Positions 59,294 to 64,000 of a DNA stretch of 64,000 bases are shown in pieces. This DNA is from Saccharopolyspora dendranthemae. Lineage in GTDB: Bacteria; Actinomycetota; Actinomycetes; Mycobacteriales; Pseudonocardiaceae. Position 1 is the first letter of the stretch. Every line of letters starts with the position of its first letter. Position numbers and translations under genes: made by a program. The DNA is taken from positions 682,001 to 746,000 of the forward strand of contig NZ_VIWX01000001.1 in NCBI RefSeq assembly GCF_007829955.1, read 5' to 3'. The notes under the pieces are model-generated. The model was given only the letters and a program-made list of their open reading frames with translations, had not been told where the DNA came from and did no database searches.

Positions 59294-60093
59294 TGCTCAC
59301 CGTCGCACTGGACCAGGGTCCGCTCGAACCGCACACCCCGCCGGAGGCGTTGCGACGCCTCGACGAGATCGCCCGCCGGGCCGCCGCCGGCGGTGCCCGG
59401 CTGCTGGCCTGCCCGGAGCTGTCGGTCTCCGGCTACAACATCGGGGCCGACATCGCTCGGGTCGCCGAGCCCGCGAGCGGGCCGGTCGGCGAGCGCGTCC
59501 GCGCCATCGCGGCGGAGAACGGGATCGCAATCGTCTACGGCCACCCCGAGCGGGACGGCGACGCGGTCCACAACACGGCGTTCCTCGTCTCACCCGCAGG
59601 CGAGCTGCTCACGGCCTACCGCAAGACCCACCTCTACGGGGAGATGGAGCAGGCGCACTTCAGGCCCGGAACGGTCCCGGTCGTGCAAGCGACCCTCGAC
59701 GGCGTCCGCGTCGGACTGCTCATCTGCTACGACATCGAGTTCCCGGAACCGGCCCGCGCCCACGCGCTGGCGGGAACCGAGTTCCTGGTGGTCCCGACCG
59801 CGCTGCTGCCTCCGGAGGACGTCGTCGCCGAAACTCTCGTTCCGGCAAGGGCTTACGAGAACCAGATGCACGTCGCCTACGTCGACCGCTGCGGCGCCGA
59901 GGCCGATCTCAGCTACCTCGGCAAGTCGTGCCTGATCGCTCCCGACGGCACCGAGCTCGCCCGCGCGGGCAGCGGCGAGGAGCTGCTGTTCGCCCACGTC
60001 GACCCGGCGGCCACCGCGGTCGCCCGGCGGGTGAACACCCAGCTCGCCGAGCGTCGCCCCGGCCTCTACAGCGGTCTGACCGAGGCTTCCTGA
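59293..60093 (+). CDS. Carbon-nitrogen hydrolase (nitrilase superfamily amidase)
   Basis: ATG 59293 overlaps the permease stop (TGATG). The 266-residue protein has the Glu-Lys-Cys triad: Glu42 in CPELSVSG, Lys111 in YRKTHLYGEME and Cys145 in LICYDIEFPE. The layout and length fit amidases such as R-selective amidases or omega-amidase-like enzymes rather than true nitrilases (usually over 300 residues). It likely hydrolyses an amide brought in by the coupled permease. The substrate is unknown. Confidence 0.9.
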   Translation: MLTVALDQGPLEPHTPPEALRRLDEIARRAAAGGARLLACPELSVSGYNIGADIARVAEPASGPVGERVRAIAAENGIAIVYGHPERDGDAVHNTAFLVSPAGELLTAYRKTHLYGEMEQAHFRPGTVPVVQATLDGVRVGLLICYDIEFPEPARAHALAGTEFLVVPTALLPPEDVVAETLVPARAYENQMHVAYVDRCGAEADLSYLGKSCLIAPDGTELARAGSGEELLFAHVDPAATAVARRVNTQLAERRPGLYSGLTEAS

Positions 60094-60124
60094 CCGGTCC
60101 GGTTCGAGGGGACCCGGTCCGGTC

Positions 60125-60478
60125 TCAGCGCGACCGGGCCATGCCCGCGATGGCGATGTGGGCGTTGTCGGCGGCATCGCGGGCTTCGGCGAGGTGGGCG
60201 CGGGCGCGGTCCAGCCAGTGGTTCGCCGTGAGGGCGGATTCGACGGGGTCACCGGCGAAAGGCCCTTCGACGTTGGTGAGCTCGCCCGCGCACGCGCGGT
60301 CCACGAGTCCGTCGCCGAAGCTGCCGAACGCGGCGTCGAGGGAGGTCAGCAGCTGACGCAACGAGCCGAGCGTCCAGTAGGCGTCGTCGCCCAGCGCGTT
60401 CGCGCCGGTCTGCCGGGCCGCGACGGTCAAGGTCTCTCCGATGGAGCGGTAGGCCTGGTCGGGCTGTTGTGATCGCAC
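60125..60478 (-). CDS. Hypothetical helical protein (117 residues)
   Basis: The product is predicted to be helical (AYRSIGETLTVAARQTGANA, YWTLGSLRQLLTSLDAAFGS, NHWLDRARAHLAEARDAADN) with no signal peptide or membrane segment. The composition is that of a typical small actinobacterial cytoplasmic protein. I do not recognise the family. It is divergent from a LysR gene over a 72-bp promoter, so LysR control is possible. Confidence 0.65.
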   Translation of the reverse strand: MRSQQPDQAYRSIGETLTVAARQTGANALGDDAYWTLGSLRQLLTSLDAAFGSFGDGLVDRACAGELTNVEGPFAGDPVESALTANHWLDRARAHLAEARDAADNAHIAIAGMARSR

Positions 60479-60511
60479 GAAGACCAGTCTTCACGGAATT
60501 CGACCTGAGTG

Positions 60512-60522
60512 AAAGTTACTTT
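60512..60522. promoter_or_regulatory. Short palindrome in the LysR divergent promoter
   Basis: AAAGT-T-ACTTT is an 11-bp perfect palindrome within the 72-bp intergenic region between the LysR gene and the divergent small gene. It is A/T-rich in a GC-rich context, as expected for a LysR-type box. Confidence 0.4.
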
Positions 60523-60550
60523 TCCTCCACCACTGATTTAGCCTGGCTGA

Positions 60551-61477
60551 ATGCCGCTCGACCCTCGCCGCCTGCTGATCCTGCGCACCGTCCGGCGGAC
60601 GGGAAGCGTGCTGGGCGCGGCGCACCTGCTGCACCTGACCCCGTCCGGTGTGTCCCAGCACCTCACCAAGCTGGAGAACGAACTGGGCCTCGATCTCGTC
60701 GACCGGGAGCAGCGCGGCGGGGGCCGCACGATCCGCTTCACCCCCGCGGGCAACGCGCTGGCCGACCGCGCGGACCGGGTCGCCGAAGCGCTGGCGGAAG
60801 CCGAGCTGGACATGGAGCAGTTCCGCGACGGGCCTGCCGGACCGCTGCGCGTCGGCGGCTTCTCGGTGGCGCTCAGCGAGCTGGCGGCTCCGGTCGCCAT
60901 GCGGATGGCCGCGGTGAACCCGGCGCTGGACCCGTGCATCTACGAGATCTCCGAGACCGAACGGCTGCACGCGCTCAGCACCGGCGAGCTGGACCTGATC
61001 CTCAGCGAGCGACCCGGCGACGACGGGCCGGTGCGACCGCCGGGCGTCGTCGAGGTCGACCTGATGCGCGACCCGTTCCGCGTGGTCGTGCCCGTCACCT
61101 GGCCGTCGGACTCCGAACCGGCGACGCTGCTCGCCAGGCCGTGGATCACCACGTCGTTCGGCCCCGCGACCCGCCGCCACCTGGAGCGGATGTGCCGGGA
61201 GCACGGGCTGGAGCTCGACGCGCACGACATCGGCACGGGCACCACGCCGACGTTGCTCGGACTCGTGGCGCACGGACTCGGCGCGACGATCATCCCGTCC
61301 CTCACGCTGCGCCAGAACCCCTCGCCGAAGGTGCGGCTGAGCAACGCCATCGCCGATCCCGGTTCGCGCGTGCTGACCTGCCTTCACCGGGAGAACGCGC
61401 CCGCGCTGGTGCATCACATGATCAACGAGATGCGCCACTACGCCGCGACCGAGCTGCAGCACGTACCGTCGGGGTGA
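60551..61477 (+). CDS. LysR-family transcriptional regulator
   Basis: The 308-residue protein has the N-terminal winged HTH (RLLILRTVRRTGSVLGAAHL in short, then TPSGVSQHLTKLENELGLDLVDR) and a periplasmic-binding-like effector domain from about residue 95. A TTTAGC element lies close upstream of ATG 60551, with no ribosome-binding site, so a leaderless mRNA is possible. Targets are unknown; the divergent 117-residue gene is nearest. Confidence 0.9.
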   Translation: MPLDPRRLLILRTVRRTGSVLGAAHLLHLTPSGVSQHLTKLENELGLDLVDREQRGGGRTIRFTPAGNALADRADRVAEALAEAELDMEQFRDGPAGPLRVGGFSVALSELAAPVAMRMAAVNPALDPCIYEISETERLHALSTGELDLILSERPGDDGPVRPPGVVEVDLMRDPFRVVVPVTWPSDSEPATLLARPWITTSFGPATRRHLERMCREHGLELDAHDIGTGTTPTLLGLVAHGLGATIIPSLTLRQNPSPKVRLSNAIADPGSRVLTCLHRENAPALVHHMINEMRHYAATELQHVPSG

Positions 61478-61504
61478 GGACGAACCCGGCAGAAGGGCGG
61501 AGCG

Positions 61505-62581
61505 TTGCGCAAGGTCAAGGACCTCACGGGGCCCGGCATCACCGACCACCTGGGCATCGGCGGCACCGATCTCGGAGTCGCCACGATCGCACCGGACGGA
61601 AGATTGGTGGCGGTGTTCGGTGACACCTTCGACCGCGCCGGGGTCGGCGGACCGGGCTGGCGCTCACCGGTCGTGGTCTTCGGCGACGCGGCCACCGCGC
61701 GCTCGGGCATCCGGTGGACGGGATCGTTCGGTCCGCGCAGCGATTACGCCGACCAGGCCCTGCCTTACCAGCACGATTCGGTTATCGAGGGCCACCAGGT
61801 CAGCACCGTGCTGCCCACCGACGTCATCACCATCGGCGACGAGATGTTCTTGCACGTCATGGTGTGCCAGGGGCTCGGCAACGTGCACTGGACCGAGATC
61901 CACCGCTCGACCGACAACGGCGAGACGTGGGAGCACACCCGAGCGACCTGGCCGGGGAACGCGCACGGCGGCCTGTTCCAGATGCTGACCTGGGAGCTCG
62001 GCGACGACGGGTTCGTCTACGCCTTCTCCACCCGTTTCCAGCGCGACCAGGGGCTGCTCCTGCACCGCGTGCCCGCCGACCGGATCACCGATCCGGCCGC
62101 GTGGCAGGGCTGGGGGTTCCGCGACGGCCAGTGGGCGTGGCACAACCCGCCGACGGTCGTGCTCACCGGCGCCTACGGCGAGCTGTGCCTGCGGAAGGTC
62201 GAGAACCGCTGGCTGCTGGCCCTGTTCAACGCCGGCGACTACCGGGTGGACGTGCTCAACCTCGGCGAACCGACCGAGAACCTCTACGAGGCCGTCCGCG
62301 GCACGGTGCTGCACGGGTGCGCGTGGGGCTGCGAGGACCACGACGCCGGCCACGTCGCCCAGCTCTACGGCGGCTACATCGTTCCCGGCTCCACGCTCGA
62401 CGACCTGCACCTGGTGGTCAGCCAGTGGAACACCGAGCGCAACTGGCCGTACCGGGCGATGCAGTTCGCGGGCAGGGCACCCCGTCCCGGGGATGAGCCG
62501 CTGCCCCCGCCACCGCCGCCCGGCGAGGCCGGCGGTGTGCTGCGCGGTGCGGCGAAGCTGGCGCGGAGGTTCCTGGGCTGA
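61505..62581 (+). CDS. DUF4185 domain protein (beta-propeller-like)
   Basis: The frame starts at TTG 61505 with GGCGGAG upstream. The 358-residue product matches DUF4185: GGTDLGVATIAPDGRLVAVF, FGDTF, HWTEIHRSTDNGETWEHT with an Asp-box-like element, and LVVSQWNTERNWPYRAMQFA. A Pro-rich linker and a basic tail end the protein. There is no signal peptide in this start. Relatives are often cell-surface or secreted proteins of actinobacteria; activity is unknown. Confidence 0.82.
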   Translation: MRKVKDLTGPGITDHLGIGGTDLGVATIAPDGRLVAVFGDTFDRAGVGGPGWRSPVVVFGDAATARSGIRWTGSFGPRSDYADQALPYQHDSVIEGHQVSTVLPTDVITIGDEMFLHVMVCQGLGNVHWTEIHRSTDNGETWEHTRATWPGNAHGGLFQMLTWELGDDGFVYAFSTRFQRDQGLLLHRVPADRITDPAAWQGWGFRDGQWAWHNPPTVVLTGAYGELCLRKVENRWLLALFNAGDYRVDVLNLGEPTENLYEAVRGTVLHGCAWGCEDHDAGHVAQLYGGYIVPGSTLDDLHLVVSQWNTERNWPYRAMQFAGRAPRPGDEPLPPPPPPGEAGGVLRGAAKLARRFLG

Positions 62582-62613
62582 CCGGCGTGACCCCGAGCAC
62601 CACCACCCGAAGG

Positions 62614-62627
62614 TTACTGGTGAGTAA
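62614..62627. promoter_or_regulatory. TetR-type operator over the DUF4442 promoter
   Basis: TTACT-GGTG-AGTAA is a perfect 14-bp inverted repeat and overlaps a TAATAT/TATAGC -10 region about 15 bp before the start codon. A repressor here would block the promoter. No TetR gene is adjacent. Confidence 0.6.
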
Positions 62628-62642
62628 TATAGCCTCTCGGTC

Positions 62643-63119
62643 ATGAGCTCTCAGACTCCGACCTTCGCGCTCTGGAACAAGATGTCCAAGGTCTTCGGCG
62701 GCCGCGGACTGTTCTCGCTGAGCGTGAGCCTCAAAGCGCCCTACTTCCGGACGATCCTGCCCACGATCCGGGAGATGGAGCCCGGGCGCTGCGTGGTCAG
62801 CTCGCCGAAGTGGTGGGGCGTGCACAACCACATCGGTACTTACCACGCCATCGCCGCGTGCAACCTCGCCGAGGTCGCGATGGGCATGGTCGCCGAGGCG
62901 ACGGTGCCCACCTCGCACCGCTGGCTTCCGAAGAAGATGAACGTCGAGTACCTCGCGAAGGCCGAGACGAGCCTGCGCGCCGTCGCGGAGCTGGACTCCA
63001 TCCCCGACTTCGGCGACGAGGGCCAGGAGATCGACGTCCCGGTCGACATCTACGACAAGAAGGACCAGGTCGTCGTCCGCGCCACCATCACCATCTGGGT
63101 CACCCGCAAGAAGAAGTAG
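62643..63119 (+). CDS. DUF4442 hotdog-fold protein (PaaI-like thioesterase relative)
   Basis: The 158-residue protein has the hotdog segments PGRCVVSSPKWWGVHNHIGTYHAIAACNLAEVAMG (here in short HNHIGTYHAIAACNLAE) and PKKMNVEYLAKAETSLRAVA. It lacks a clear catalytic Asp, as usual in DUF4442. The -10-like TATAGC just before the ATG suggests a leaderless or near-leaderless transcript. A role in acyl-CoA/fatty acid metabolism is inferred from the fold and the TetR-type operator. Confidence 0.85.
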   Translation: MSSQTPTFALWNKMSKVFGGRGLFSLSVSLKAPYFRTILPTIREMEPGRCVVSSPKWWGVHNHIGTYHAIAACNLAEVAMGMVAEATVPTSHRWLPKKMNVEYLAKAETSLRAVAELDSIPDFGDEGQEIDVPVDIYDKKDQVVVRATITIWVTRKKK

Positions 63120-63215
63120 CCCCGGCCCGTCCGGACAGGACGAGCCGGACCCGCGAAGTTCGCCGCGCCGCCGGGACTTTCACGACGGGCCGCGACCGCT
63201 CCTCCCGCAGACACG

Positions 63216-63246
63216 ACGAGACCCCGCCCAGTGGACGGGGTCTCGT
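63216..63246. terminator. Strong bidirectional terminator
   Basis: Perfect 11-bp arms (63216-63226, 63236-63246) with a 9-nt loop lie between the convergent DUF4442 and katG genes. Arm length and GC content make this the clearest terminator in the window. Confidence 0.85.
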
Positions 63247-63258
63247 TCGCGTTCAGCC

Positions 63259-64000
<742 letters not shown>

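Overview
This window is about 64 kb of very GC-rich DNA. Genes are dense on both strands, with many GTG starts, Shine-Dalgarno sequences of the GGAGG type, four-base ATGA/GTGA overlaps and several leaderless-looking starts. These traits, together with a TetR-type BioQ beside the biotin genes, a DinB/mycothiol-transferase-like protein, CsbD-like and DUF8129-like proteins and an Lrp-BrnFE pair, point to the chromosome of an actinobacterium. The order Pseudonocardiales is plausible, but the genus cannot be proven from the sequence. I see no rRNA, tRNA, CRISPR array, insertion sequence or phage gene. The window reads as ordinary chromosome with many small catabolic and regulatory modules.

Region 1-9.9 kb: the 3' part of a GH18 chitinase; a serine hydrolase translationally coupled to a flavin monooxygenase and facing a TetR regulator; a DUF4241 plus bulb-type lectin protein; an amphipathic helical protein; an HTH_42-family protein with a glycosylase-like QxQ motif; and a DinB protein facing a WYL regulator across a 25-bp palindrome. 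Region 9.9-20.2 kb: a two-component system facing an acyltransferase-3 and a luciferase-like oxidoreductase; a MatC-like dicarboxylate permease with tandem palindromes; and an RpiR-controlled set of MFS transporter, amidohydrolase and APH(3')-like kinase. Region 20.2-30.8 kb: a RibD/DHFR-like protein, a complete bioBAFD operon with two BioQ sites, a truncated and degenerate adenylation domain behind a large nested inverted repeat, a second two-component system, and a cytochrome P450.

Region 30.8-45.6 kb: a thioesterase; a kip-like operon (Nramp transporter, PxpABC 5-oxoprolinase, DUF1445) facing a GntR regulator with a perfect FadR-type operator; brnFE facing lrp; small stress proteins; an MFS transporter; a lactonase-like metallo-hydrolase; a MoaD-like / BNR-propeller / AraC group; and a membrane protein with a degenerate Nudix-like box.

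Region 45.7-56.2 kb is the most interesting part. It has the gene content of an indole-3-acetic acid (auxin) degradation (iac) cluster. iacABCDE run rightward. iacG, an unrecognised 87-residue gene and iacH run leftward. An MFS transporter and iacI lie beside a FixJ-type regulator, and a PAS histidine kinase faces iacA. No ferredoxin or reductase gene (iacF) is present. A 16-bp motif is shared by the iacG promoter and the kinase/iacA divergent promoter, which suggests control by the local two-component system.

Region 56.3-64 kb: an SRPBCC protein, a spermidine-synthase-like protein, an amino acid permease coupled to a nitrilase-superfamily hydrolase, a LysR regulator, a DUF4185 protein, a DUF4442 hotdog protein with a TetR-type operator over its promoter, and the 3' end of katG.
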